A stretch of 64,000 bases of DNA, taken from positions 496,001 to 560,000 of the forward strand of contig JAZGUH010000945.1 in assembly GCA_037893225.1 (NCBI GenBank). The letters run 5' to 3'. The notes under the pieces are model-generated. The model worked only from the letters and a program-made list of their open reading frames with translations. It did no database searches and was not told where the DNA came from. Source of the DNA: Hippasteria phrygiana. Taxonomy: Eukaryota > Echinodermata > Asteroidea > Valvatida > Goniasteridae. This document shows, one piece after another, positions 53,305 to 64,000 of this stretch. Each line of letters starts with the position of its first letter. Within the stretch, counting starts at the first letter, position 1. Both the position numbers and the translations under genes were made by a program.

Positions 53305-53520
53305 CGGATTTCACATTAGCTCCGTCTGTGCACTTCCGGGTTGAAAGTGAGGCTCTCAGTACTAAACAAACACTGTGCGATTCAACAAATTCATTCATCA
53401 CGTCATAAATGGCAGCGCAGCGCACATTCAGCCTAGTAAGTTGTTTACTTTAATAGCACTGATATCCTCGCTTTCAAACCAGGAACTGCGCAGATTGGTG
53501 CTATTTTCGTCAACTCGGGA
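53305..53520. mobile_element. Inverted-repeat element, CACTTCCGGGTT family
   Basis: Left ACGGATTTCACATTAGCTCC with CACTTCCGGGTTGAAAGTGA is the diverged inverse of 53466-53520 (CTCGCTTTCAAACCAGGAAC with GCACCAATCTGCGCAG read inverse). A one-sided copy is at 21838-21915. Confidence 0.55.
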
Positions 53521-54318
53521 TTAGTCTATTAACATGTACACGATAATAATACTTTATTCAGTCAAATTAGCACATAGGCCTAAAAGAAGACAATGATTGA
53601 TACAATGCAAAAATACAATGGCAAATCAAATAGGGACAAAAGAAAAGTGCAGGGTAGCCTAGAAGATGACTAAGTTTACAACATACTCTCGCCAAGGATG
53701 CGTATCACTCCTACCTCATGCGTTCTTTTTATTAGTTCTGTATGACTCAAAATCTTGACTCCAATACTTCACGGCTTATTTCTCCTTGTTCCTTAAAACC
53801 AGATATTCTAACACGGCAATAATACCAGTAATATTACAGCTTCAGAAAACTGATGTGTATATACTCAGTTGAAACAAATTAAAAGTAAATATCAAACTAA
53901 GAAACATAAGAAAATATAAAAGTTTTCTTTTCTAAAATATTAAAGTTTGAAAATAAGCTGGCTAAACAAATCAAAATCCGGAAATTGCATATAACCTGAC
54001 TGTAAACCTTTCCAAAATACACAACTTTCCAATAAGTATGGTAAATTATGGAATATCGGCAGGCATATACCATAATGCATACATTGCAAAACCCCGACTG
54101 TAGCAGGTACAGTTTAATAGCAGGATACCTGCATCTATAAACGGGGCAAATGTTTTCTGTAATATTAAATATCAATTTTATTACCTCTAATGCAAATTTC
54201 CCAATCGTATTTCCCCCGTTTATTCGATTTTTAGAAACGTATTAAAATACCACTTTTAAACAAGTAGATCGAGCCATACGCTTCTAATGCTGTTTTCTAC
54301 AAATTTGGATGCAGGGTG
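53521..54318. other. No recognisable feature
   Basis: A/T-rich, no motif-bearing frame. Confidence 0.45.
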
Positions 54319-55360
54319 TGTTACGGTCTGAAATTCTCCAGACTATCCGTAAATATAAATTACTAGAAAAAAGCCTTAATTTTCTCAGATGCAACAAAGA
54401 AATCAAACAAGATCACACTGATATAAAGAACAAAGAAACAATGTGATATAATAATGAGAATAATGAGAATATTCGAGAATCAACAGGGTTTAACAAGTGT
54501 AGAATCAAGAAAAGATCCTACACAGTATATAACTTAAAAGATCTTACGGGCGAGGACTTATATAAGTGAGGGCTCAGACGACTTGGGAAGCTCTGCAATG
54601 AGCGAGGACTTTGGCGAGGACTTGGATGGCTTGGGCACTCAGCAACGGACAAGGACGACTCCAATAATACAAGCGAATACAGTTCTTTGACGAGCTGGAA
54701 CACGAGGCGAATTCACCTCCAAAACAGCCGAAGAGAGACGAAAACAGCAGGGGACGACATAAACTGGCAACCGTCGCGAAAATATGGGGATATGAGGCCC
54801 CAAATAATGAACCGACGACAGTTCACAGATAAATGTATCTTTTCCAGAAATACAACTCAGCTCTGTCTTTAGACGCTCCTACGCAGACGAGTCATATACA
54901 GGTCACAGGTCCGAATAAAAACAGCTCGATGAACCCAACGAAATTCTCCGTCCGTCTAAAGTCTACCGTCGAAAATCTCAAGTCCTGATTTTGTTCCAAA
55001 GTCAGCCCGTTATAAAGAATTTCCTACATTCTAGAAATTACTAAAATATCCTTAATAATCTAAATTACGTCAGCTTCCGAATATAATCTTACAGAATTAC
55101 GTCACATCTAAAAAAAAATCTTACACAGCTTCTCGAAAGCGCTAGCGTACACGAGATTGACCTAGAACTTTCTGGCACATGTACATTGTATAAGGCTTGG
55201 CGTAAACAACGTTGACCCACTCATTCACAGGGTCAGCCGAGGTCGCACGCGTATGCAAATAAGTGACGCGTGGCCTGTGACAAAACATTTGTTTGTTCCG
55301 GTTGTACATAATACTGAATGAGGGGGCGTATATACATTCCGTTAGGGGAATTTCCTAACA
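54319..55360 (-). mobile_element. Solo-LTR-like segment (candidate)
   Basis: Read on the minus strand it starts TGTTAGGAAATTCCCC and ends CAGACCGTAACA, giving TGTTA...TAACA inverted termini over 1,042 bp. A TATA-like TTTATAACGGGCTGAC lies near 55010. No gag/pol, primer-binding site or polypurine tract flanks it, and the flanking 5-mers (GGGTG and CTGGC) do not match. A solo LTR with a mutated flank is the best reading. Confidence 0.45.
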
Positions 55361-56046
55361 CTGGCAGCATTTACTTGTGTACATAACAGGTGTATGTGAG
55401 CTGGTTTTTTCATCATGAATAACAATTAATTTTACATAAATACTTTTACATAAATATCATGCAGTTTAATTCATTTCTAAAAACCATAAACCAGGGTTCT
55501 AACGAGCAAGGATTCTGTTTTTTTATAATCGAAATCCTCATTGTTGAAAGTCTAGGCCCTCTATTGACCCCAAACATTCATAGGGGAACGGCCAAATATC
55601 CAATGTTTAGACTTGATCTCAAGTCTATAGGCCGTCTACTGATTCCCATACATTCACCCAGGTAACATAGAAGGAAAAGCTTCATCATTAAAGAATCTTT
55701 TGTTGTCAAGCTTCAATATTTCTCTTTACTTGGGCACGACAATAATTATACTAGTGTAATTGTTTTAACACATACAAACAAATGCCACGTACGTTATACA
55801 TGCTCACACAGCACGGTTCAATGGGAACCCACTCTTGCAGCAATTTTAATATACGTCTGAAAAGTGTTAACAGTTTTATTATGCATATTGATGTAAGCTT
55901 GGCCTGTCTTTCCGCTTGGCTGAACTTAATTTAAAGACCGTTTTAACACCCTTGAAACAAAGCATTACCATTAAAAAATTTTTTTGGAAATGTTAAACAA
56001 CAATAACCTTAAACCTACAGATACCGTACCTTGAGCGGATGACATA
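55361..56046. other. No recognisable feature
   Basis: No motif-bearing frame and no matched repeat. Confidence 0.45.
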
Positions 56047-56543
56047 GGTTTTCCCGGCCATTGGATACAAAGTTAATTCAATTCCGCCGAGATTTTGCAA
56101 ATCGCTCTGAACACGCGTTTCATTTTCGCTACCAGAGCGTTCGATTCCATTTCAGTTCAATCAATTAAGTGTTTGTGGAGAACCTTTCGTTTATGTCCAA
56201 TCGGATTCATTTACGCGACTTCTTTTTCGCCCTTTAGAGGGCGAAATTTAAACATTGATACAAATTTTTGATTATGTGTAATGCTATCTGCACCAAATCC
56301 AAATTAAGGGTTTCTTTTTCATTAACCGTCAATCAAATTAGCCATACCTTACATCAATTTAGAATGAAATTCTAAGCTGCATCATGCATTATTGATGTAA
56401 ATAGAAACCTCTGTAAATGATGGAGTAACATCAAATTAAGATCGAAATTATCAAGCTTTTTTTCTGATTGAATCTTCACCCGATTTTTTAAATTTCTTTT
56501 ATCATTATTTACCGACATAGTCTTTAACATAAAAAATAATATA

Positions 56544-57562
56544 GGTTTTCCCGGACGATTTCGCAAGATGTGCATTTGAATTTGAATTCAATTTCGTGCT
56601 GATTTTTAGAACGACGTATATCCCGGTTTCATTTGGCAAAAACTAGCATTCCATTTCATTTTGTATCATTTAAATAGATGAATGTGCATAACGTTTCATT
56701 TAAACGGTTACAAATACGTGATTAGGCTTTCGGGTTCACGTATGCGTGGCCGATTATTAAGAATGTGCAATCTATTTCGCAGCAATTCGATTTGTCATTG
56801 TGACACGGCCTGAATTGAATATTCTTTTTCATTTGTTATAATTCAAATTAGCAAATTTTGCATTCAATTTAAATAAAGTATATAGGCCTATACAATTCAT
56901 GCTACAACTTCAATTGATTAATTAATTGATTAATCAATGTATTGTAGGTTTAATTGATCATTAATGTCCTTTTTTTATTGTTGGTGATTCTTTGTATTTC
57001 TTAAAGTTCTCTCTCATTTTATCAGTTCGATTGTCTACCATTATTTGATATTTTAAGAGGCCTTCCGGTATGTCAACTGTGAAATTTGGCTATACTTGTA
57101 TGATGTGATCATGGCAAATGCTGAGCAAAGAAAGAACGATTTTTAGCTCATTTTTTGGTATGTTTCAAAAGACTATAAGACCACGTGGTTTAGTTCCTCA
57201 CGTGTTACTTTTGTTAACAAATAAATGATTCCAATGCTTGACCAGGCATGCATTAAAAAAGCACTGCGCGGGAAATCTGCTGCACATTTAGCGAAATAGA
57301 TTGATGATAAATTAAAAGGAAAACAGGATTGCGGATGTGCATTCGAATTCGCGCTAAAATCTATTATCAATATACTAAATTCAGTGCACATTCGGGAAAT
57401 CGTATGCTGATTTTTGACGACTGAATTCACCTTTATGGAAATAGAATTATCAATTGTTAAATAGAAAACAGGATTTGTGAACGTTCATTCTATTTCGCAC
57501 GAAAACGAATGTAATCTTTTACAAATTAATGTGCACATTTTCCAAAATCGTCCGGGAAAACC
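56544..57562. mobile_element. 1.0-kb nested element, GGTTTTCCCGGAC terminus
   Basis: GGTTTTCCCGGACGATTT and the inverse of ATCGTCCGGGAAAACC bound it, with matching inner AATGTGCAC/GATGTGCAT words. TA on both sides (56542-56543 and 57563-57564). No coding capacity. Confidence 0.7.
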
Positions 57563-57569
57563 TATATTT

Positions 57570-57654
57570 GGCTGTTTCGGAAGTTTTCCGAAACAGCCCT
57601 TGTTTTCGTTAAGAAATTAGTTTTGGCTGTTTCGGAAACTTTTCCGAAACAGCC
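57570..57654. repeat. Two tandem perfect hairpins
   Basis: GGCTGTTTCGGAA pairs with TTCCGAAACAGCC around 3-4 nt at 57570-57598 and again at 57625-57654. The 55-bp unit (hairpin plus TTGTTTTCGTTAAGA) is duplicated. Confidence 0.9.
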
Positions 57655-57689
57655 TTTGTTTTCGTTAAGATTTTTTTTCTTTTTCAGCC

Positions 57690-58385
57690 TAATGCCCATT
57701 GCATTTGTACACGTTTTCTTTCTTACCGGCACTTTGGCTACTTTTATGCAGCCGATTACCTTTAAACTTGGCAGACACTTAGACCAACTGCTTAGAATGT
57801 ATAGCGAACTTTTATGTCATGATGACGTCATCACGTGATTTTTTTTTGAATTTTTGAATTTTAAAAATCGTAACATTCTTTTAAATATATCTAGCGAACA
57901 AAATAAGATATTTTCAAAACTCTTTTTGTTATAGTTTTGGTATGTCTCAAAGATATGCCCTAAAAAGCGAAAATTGTGTGACGTCATGATGACGTCATCA
58001 AAAATGTGTTTTTCTAACGCATGTAAGGGTCGCGCCGATAAAAAAATGTATACATTGAATTTTTCTCTACCTAATTCCAAAATTTCATGATCGTGGCTCA
58101 CTCAAGTAAGAAATAACAGCCATTTGAAAATTTAGACCAAATTTAATATAACACAAAGGAATTCTGGGAAGGGCAGAAAACCATGGCTTAAATGTGCATG
58201 CTGTTTATAAGAAGGGTTGATTTCTAGTCATTTTTCAAGTCGCTAGACTATTGCCCATATCATTTGTAAACGTTTTCTTTCTTACCGGCCACTTACCGGC
58301 CTACATTTAAACTTGGCAGACACTTACACCAACTGCTCACAATGTGTGCCGAACTTTTACGTCATGATGACGTCATCACACGTCA
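57690..58385 (+). repeat. Direct duplication, ~560 bp apart
   Basis: CATTTGTACACGTTTTCTTTC, AAACTTGGCAGACACTTA and GAACTTTTATGTCATGATGA at 57695-57830 recur at 58258-58385 with minor changes. The second copy runs straight into the satellite array. Confidence 0.8.
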
Positions 58386-59424
58386 CGTGACGTCATCTTA
58401 AGGGGGAATTTTTCGAAGCCATATATCTACAAAAGTACAAGTCCGATTAAGTTGAAAAGTAATATCTTGGTAGCCCAGTAGGTTTATTGATGAAAATTTA
58501 ATTGACATGATGATGTCATCACATGTCACGTGACGTCATCTTAAAGGGGCACTTTTTGGAAGCCATATATCGACAGAAGTACAAGTGCGATTAAGTTGAA
58601 AAGTAATATCTAGGTAGCCCAGTACATATAGGTTTATAGATGAAAATTTAATTGACATGATGATGTCATCACATGTCACGTGACGTCATCTTAAAGGGGC
58701 ATTTTTTGGAAGCCATATATCGACAGAAGTACAAGTGCGATTAAGTTGAAAAGTAATATCTAGGTAGCCCAGTAGGTTTATTGATGACAATTGACATGAC
58801 ATTATGATGACGTCATCACATGTCACGTGACGTCATCTTAAAGGGGCAGTTTTTTAAGCCACATATCTACAGAAGTACAAGTGCGATTAAGTTGAAAAGT
58901 AATATCTAGGTAGCCCAGTACATATAGGTTTATAGATGAAAATTTAATTGACATGATGATGTCATCACATGTCACGTGACGTCATCTTAAAGGGGCAGTT
59001 TTTGAAGCCATATATAAACAAAAGTACAAGTCCGATAAAGTTGAAAAGTAATATCTAGGTAGCCCAGTAGGTATTATAAATACAAATTGTAATGACGTCA
59101 TGATTACGTCATCACTTGTTACGTGTCATCATCTTAAAGGGGCATTTTTCGAAGCCATATATCTACAAAAGTACAAGTCCGATATATTTGAGATGTAATA
59201 TAGTCGGGTAGGCCAGCAGGTTTATAGATGAAAATTGACGTGACGTTATGATGATGTCATCACATGTCACGTGACGTCATCTTAAAGGGGCAGTTTTTGA
59301 AGCATATATCTACAAAAGTACAAGTTCGATTAATTTGAAATGTAATAGGGCCTATCTAGGTAGGTCAGCAAGTTTATAGATACAAATTTACATGACGTTA
59401 TGATGACGTCATCACATGTCACTA
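58361..59424 (+). repeat. ~147-bp satellite, about 7 units, CRE and E-box in each
   Basis: CACGTGACGTCATCTTAA (or a close variant) occurs at 58384, 58528, 58677, 58824, 58973, 59119 and 59268, spacing 144-149 bp. Each unit holds GATGACGTCATC (a CRE palindrome), CACGTG, then AAAGTACAAGTCCGAT, AAGTTGAAAAGTAATAT and GTAGCCCAGTAGG. Units 2 to 5 are nearly identical; outer units are more diverged. Confidence 0.95.
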
Positions 59425-59445
59425 TTACAAAGAACTGTAATTATT

Positions 59446-60557
59446 TTCAAAGTGAACAAAGAAAACTGGCAGGAGCGCGATTGTTTGACGAACTTTAATT
59501 ATTGTATTCACATTTCACATCCAAACTAAAAAAACAACAAAACGAAACAGCCCTGTGTTTGTCCACAGACACCGTTCGTCTAGTTATTCTTACACCTCTT
59601 TGCATTACATTCGGTCAAATCCCCCTTACCCTCAGAGCCACCACTGACTACATTTTGAGATCAAGTTCATTTTGTGACAGACTTTAGCTCTCTGCAACAC
59701 TCTCAAAAAGATTCACAAATGCATAAGACGGTTGCGATCGACATCGACATGAGAGGTTCGTCTATAATGGCTCCGTGCTGCCATCACGTACAGGTTGATT
59801 CAAATCGAAATCGAATGAAGAGTAATATTTCATTTCAATTTCTGCTTGAATTTATATGATTCTGTATCAGGTTTAGAATTCTGTGATGTAATTTGCTATT
59901 TTGAATGAAGTAAACTTACTTTTGTTTGCACATTCACGAAAATGTATTTCCGAAATCGGCTGGAAATATGCTTGCGTAAATGAAGGCACGGGTAACTTAA
60001 ATGGCCGCTTGCTTCACAAAACAGAATGCATGGACAATGAAAACGATTGAACTTTCGTTGAATTGAAACGGGATTAAAGACGCGCATTCAAATTCAGACA
60101 AAAATGAATTACAGAGTTTCAGAAGTGAATGAACATTGTACGAAATTGGCCGGGAAAACCTATATTAAAATAATTGCCCTTCATTCAAATAAGATATTTA
60201 TGTTGATAAATTCTACTTTTTTTGCAATGATATAAGCCGAGGTTAACATTGTTGAGTTACCTATATGAATAAAGTGGAATTTCCTCACTTTTTTGTTCCA
60301 ATAACTATCATCTTTATTTTTACGACTTTGGGCCCAGAAAAAGGTTAAATACATTTCGGAATTATGTTCAATTACTGCCAAAAGTGGGTTCTCATCATTT
60401 CAAACCACTCTGTAAAACGGAGGAGATTGAGGTTCCTTTACCAAATCAATTATTGGCAATATACTTCTGACTAGCGCCCCAGCCCCCAACAAAGATACCG
60501 GTACTGATAAGATTGAAATCCCGCTCCTGCCAGTTTTCTCTGTTCACTTTGGAAAAA
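59446..60557. repeat. Inverted pair bounding 1.04 kb
   Basis: CAAAGTGAACAAAGAAAACT with GGCAGGAGCG (59450-59480) is inverted at 60521-60555 (CGCTCCTGCCAG, TTTTCTCTGTTCACTTTGG). One arm is inside and the other outside the 56047-60160 element, so either that element's limits are wrong or a rearrangement occurred. Confidence 0.65.
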
Positions 60558-60639
60558 AAATATGTCACAGTGTTAAGAATAAAAAATTAATTATTGTAAC
60601 GATTTGACTCCTATCCCAACATCTCAATTTTCTCTTTTT

Positions 60640-60661
60640 AGAAACCTGCTAGCAGGTTTCT
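60640..60661. repeat. 22-bp perfect palindrome
   Basis: AGAAACCTGCT followed by its exact reverse complement. Confidence 0.9.
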
Positions 60662-60746
60662 GATGTAGCAGTTGCATTTGCGTTGTATCCCACACGGCAC
60701 ACTGCATTCGTTGTTGTTTTCATAGAGCTATAAAGGGCCTAATTTA

Positions 60747-61680
60747 GGTTTCCCGGCCAATTTGCAATTTTGTTCTGATCATTTTCGTTATTGGTCATTC
60801 ATATTCACGTAATTTTTGCACATCTGATCAAACTAAGGTTTCTTTTTCACTGTTTGGGCATTAAATTTCAATTTTTAAGGACCCAAGATTTTGTCCCTAA
60901 TGTTCGTTTTTGTTTAAGGGCATTCTATTTCGTTTTGGTGCATTCAAGACTTCATTTGTTGCATTCTTACATTGAGTTTGGTGACATTCTTTGACGGGAA
61001 GTATTCAAATTAGCGAACGTCGGTATGCATATGACATATGATAATGCTTTTCTTTTTTATTCGTTAATGGGTAATCATTTTTATCAAATGGTCATTCAAT
61101 TTAATCAGATTCTTAATTGATATATTTTCATATTTTTCTAGGTTTTTGTGAAAATGTTGTAACATTTATAATAGAAACATTTGTAACATTTATAATGTAA
61201 CATCTGAACTGATATGAGTGATAGATGGATGGATGATGTAGCGAACTAAATATATGAAAATGGCTAACAGTTGATCTTTGTTTGTTTTAAAGTTTGACCC
61301 CCAAAAGTAGGGACATCTGTATGTTGACAGATATTACGTTGAGATGACTCAGACTTTTATAGGAATACGGACATGCAGGAAAAGATGCTTGAAAAAAGGT
61401 GAAATATGTTTGCCCATCAATGAAAATGAATGCCCGATCAACCCCTTACTGCTAGTCCAGACGGAATTGAATGAACAATACGATACTTTTAATTTGAATA
61501 CATCTTTTACATGCCCAAGTGAAGCTAAAAGACGAAAGAACGTTTGGATAGTGAAATTGAATGATTATTTTTGATTGTCGAATGACGATCTGCGTGATCA
61601 ATCAATTTCAATTTCAATCTAAATTGAATGAACCAGGCGTTAAAATAAACGAAAACATGGTGAAATTGGCCGGGAAAACC
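60747..61680. mobile_element. 0.9-kb element, GGTTTCCCGGCCAATTT terminus
   Basis: GGTTTCCCGGCCAATTT at the left and AAATTGGCCGGGAAAACC at the right, TA on both sides (60745-60746 and 61681-61682). Same family as 56047-60160 and 56544-57562. Subterminal CATTCAATTT words. Confidence 0.75.
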
Positions 61681-62262
61681 TATAACTGTTTAACTCTGTT
61701 TGCTGAGTTTTTTCGTTCTGATTCACCCATCGATCTCTTCATGTGCAAGGCATCGGGGCATACGGAAACACTTCTCCTGTGTAATTTGTTTTCTTGGGCC
61801 GGTTTCCATCAGACGATCACACCTCCCCTCCCGGATGCTAGGCTCGCCACCTTATCTGTCTGACGACATATCTAAGAAAGAGACCTGTGCATTTACGGAT
61901 TGAAGACGTCAGATATGATTTATGTTGAGATAACTCAGACTTTTCTGCAGGAATGTGGAAGTGCAGGAAAAGATGCTTGAAAAAAGGTGGAAAATGTTTG
62001 CCAAAATGAATGCCCGATCAACCCCTTACTGCTAGTCCAGACGAAATTGAATGAACAATACGATACTTTTAATTTGAATGCATCTTTTACAGGTACGAGT
62101 GAAGCTAAAAGACGATAAAATGCTCGGATAGTGAATTTGAATGATTATTTTTGATTATTAAAATAATGACTATCTGCGTGATCATTCAATTTCAATTTAA
62201 ATTGAATGAGCCAGGCCTTAAAATGAACGAAAACATGGTGAAATTGGCTGAGAAAACCTGGT
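61325..62262 (+). repeat. Direct duplication of an element 3' end
   Basis: 61325-61680 recurs at 61905-62262 (for example GCAGGAAAAGATGCTTGAAA, CCCGATCAACCCCTTACTGC, AACATGGTGAAATTGGC). Both end in the GGGAAAACC-type terminus, the second mutated to GCTGAGAAAACCTGG. The 61683-61904 spacer is single copy. Confidence 0.85.
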
Positions 62263-64000
62263 TATTTCACAATGCTCAGGTCAGTCCGTGGAATTGATCA
62301 GATATAGACGGCTTCTATTAAATTGATTACTTCGTCTTAGCATTTCTGTGACAGTTACACGACACCCCGAAGACAACATGGACCTTACTGTAATGTACAC
62401 CGTGATCATCCTCGTGCAGAGGTTAGGTCTCTTGCACGCACATCATCACCTGACATTTTGACTTCATTTTTTGTTCGACGAATTATTGCAGGACATGCCC
62501 TGATTTCACCAACCCACACATTTTTTTCCTTTAAAGGAACAGAAATTATTCAGACCGAGACCGGCAAAATATCGTATTACTCGTTCCAGATTATCGGTCA
62601 TAATTACGGCGCCTACACGAAATGAAGATAACGAAGTGAAAACGAACTAAAGACAGTGGACCCCACACCTATGCTTCACGGATTCACGTAGACTAGCTCC
62701 TGCCCCCAAATATTGGGACCATCAGCTCGGGTATGGCGCTTTTGATTGGCCTTCGTATGCGCATGCACTGTAAAATTTATATTAGTTAGATGCTATTTCC
62801 GTAAGTTTGAATCATAGTGATAATTATTGTTAATGCACACAAGATTTTACAGCGGTTAAACAGCTTAATGTATATCTGGTATGTAAATATACAAATCCGT
62901 GTTAGCATAAACCTGTTAGAATTCTGCCATGTTTATGCTAATGCGACCGATCCCGATAATCCAAGTTATAGAACAGAGGGACCATGCAGGAACCAGTATA
63001 GGATTAACACGCCTTATAAGTTAATCCTCGTAAGTAGAAACGTAATACGCGCGCGCATTTGTTACGCCCATTCATTTGGTTACTTCCGGCTCCAAGACTG
63101 GATAATTTCCTGTGTAATTACACGATATAGAGCATGAACCTTGACCTCAAAATCCAACGAGATTCGGCGAGAATACGATTTTTCCGGGCACTCAGTATAG
63201 GAGCTATAAACGTGAGCGGCGTCTTACTTTTTGAAATTATTTTGTTTTCTGACTGGCTGAGCTGGGAAAAAATCGTTAAGTTTAACACCCGGCTTGTTCA
63301 ATTTTCGTTTGAAAATAAATATGAATGCTCCTTTACATCAGCATTCTATATCGTCAAAAGTCGAGTCGAGTCGAGTCGAATCGAATCGAGTCGCCTTTCC
63401 TACACCTTTAAACCTATCCTCATGCTGATTTATCCAACAAAACACGAAATGGATGGGCAAGGACACACGGCATTTGTTGCTACCTATTCAAAAGAGCGTA
63501 ATCTTAATACTGGTACAGGCAGACTCGAAACGCGTGCGGAAAACATACCCCTACCAATTACCACAGTTAATCACCGTTAAGTTTATAGCTTCCCAGATCA
63601 GTTTATATATACAAAGAAAAACAGTCGAAAAGGACTCAACCGAGACACCAACACAATCAGCCATAATATTGCAGGTTCCTATTCACGAGGCCCAGAGCAG
63701 GTTGAAGCTGCTGTGTGTTAATATGTATAAACGATATCATTCTGTACCGCACGGTAAAAGCAAAGAGACACCCGGCATTTCGGCCTACCTCCATGGTATC
63801 AGCAAAGTCTCGAAACAGCGGGACTGCTCATTAGTTTAATTTGATGGTTCGCATTAGTCTTGAATTTCGTGCATTATACTGATTTACGTGACGCGATATG
63901 ACACACTGGAGCCTAATATTCCTGAGGAGATTCTATGATGATCACACTGTCCTCAGCTAAGACAATTAGAACAGGTTAAGAAGAAACTGGACAGAGACAT
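62263..64000. other. No gene recognised
   Basis: Open frames up to 148 codons (63134-63580) show no motif and cross a GTCGA/GAATC pentanucleotide microsatellite at 63358-63392. The window ends in unassigned sequence. Confidence 0.5.

Larger units (their letters stand above)
56047..60160. mobile_element. 4.1-kb element, GGTTTTCCCGGCC terminus, TA-flanked
   Basis: GGTTTTCCCGGCC at 56047 and its inverse GGCCGGGAAAACC at 60160, each bordered by TA. Subterminal words such as CATTCAATTT and ATTCATTTCG recur at both ends. It contains a nested relative (56544-57562), two hairpins and a satellite array, and has no transposase. Whether the two outer ends belong to one insertion is inferred from orientation only. 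Confidence 0.5.

Noticed and set aside
63134..63580. 148-codon frame near the right end
   Set aside because: It passes through a pentanucleotide microsatellite, has no motif and no supporting context.

Overview
This is a eukaryotic, almost certainly metazoan, repeat-dominated intergenic or intronic window. I found no intact protein-coding gene, rRNA or functional tRNA. Nearly every open frame is a shadow of a repeat. The repeat content suggests a marine deuterostome, most likely an echinoderm: foldback elements with minisatellite arms like the TU elements of sea urchins, tyrosine-recombinase (YR) retroelement relics, several LINE lineages, tRNA-derived SINEs, many short inverted-repeat elements (MITEs), the recurrent palindrome TAGGCCTA, and about 25 runs of 10 or more G or C. 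The taxon is inference; no single marker gene proves it.

Layout. 1-2950: four inverted-repeat DNA elements, including a Harbinger-like MITE with a TTA target duplication. 3190-3995: a degraded YR retroelement with a recombinase C-terminus followed by an SGNH-hydrolase-like reading frame. 5150-6513: a Harbinger-like MITE and a minus-strand LINE reverse transcriptase (RT) relic. 7985-11045: a minus-strand RTE-like LINE split by a TA-flanked MITE. 11110-12450: an RT/RNase H relic of a DIRS/Ngaro-type element, minus strand. 13009-15670: a second minus-strand LINE interrupted by 1.3 kb of other sequence. 15895-22600: nested inverted-repeat elements and G/C runs. 22915-23005: a perfect 44-bp hairpin. 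23400-23794: a broken THAP zinc-finger exon. 24130-34992: SINE, MITE, LINE and helicase-like fragments.

36140-40043 is the most unusual part. A 54/52-bp array and a 16-bp minisatellite each occur as inverted pairs in interleaved order. The 16-bp pair bounds a 1,045-bp TU-like foldback element that split a SINE and duplicated 8 bp of it. A second foldback built from another 16-bp unit follows at 39436-40043. 41900-49313: the reference copy of that SINE, duplicated repeats, LINE tails, more arrays and a 369-bp foldback. 50131-53304 holds little. 54319-55360 looks like a solo LTR. 56047-61680 is a nest of TA-flanked elements sharing one terminus; one carries tandem hairpins and a satellite of about 147 bp with CRE and E-box palindromes in each unit. 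62261-64000 shows only a microsatellite.

Nothing here works as a pathway. The window is a record of successive insertions, and in two places (8184-8509 and 37601-38645) the pre-insertion site can be read from the flanks.
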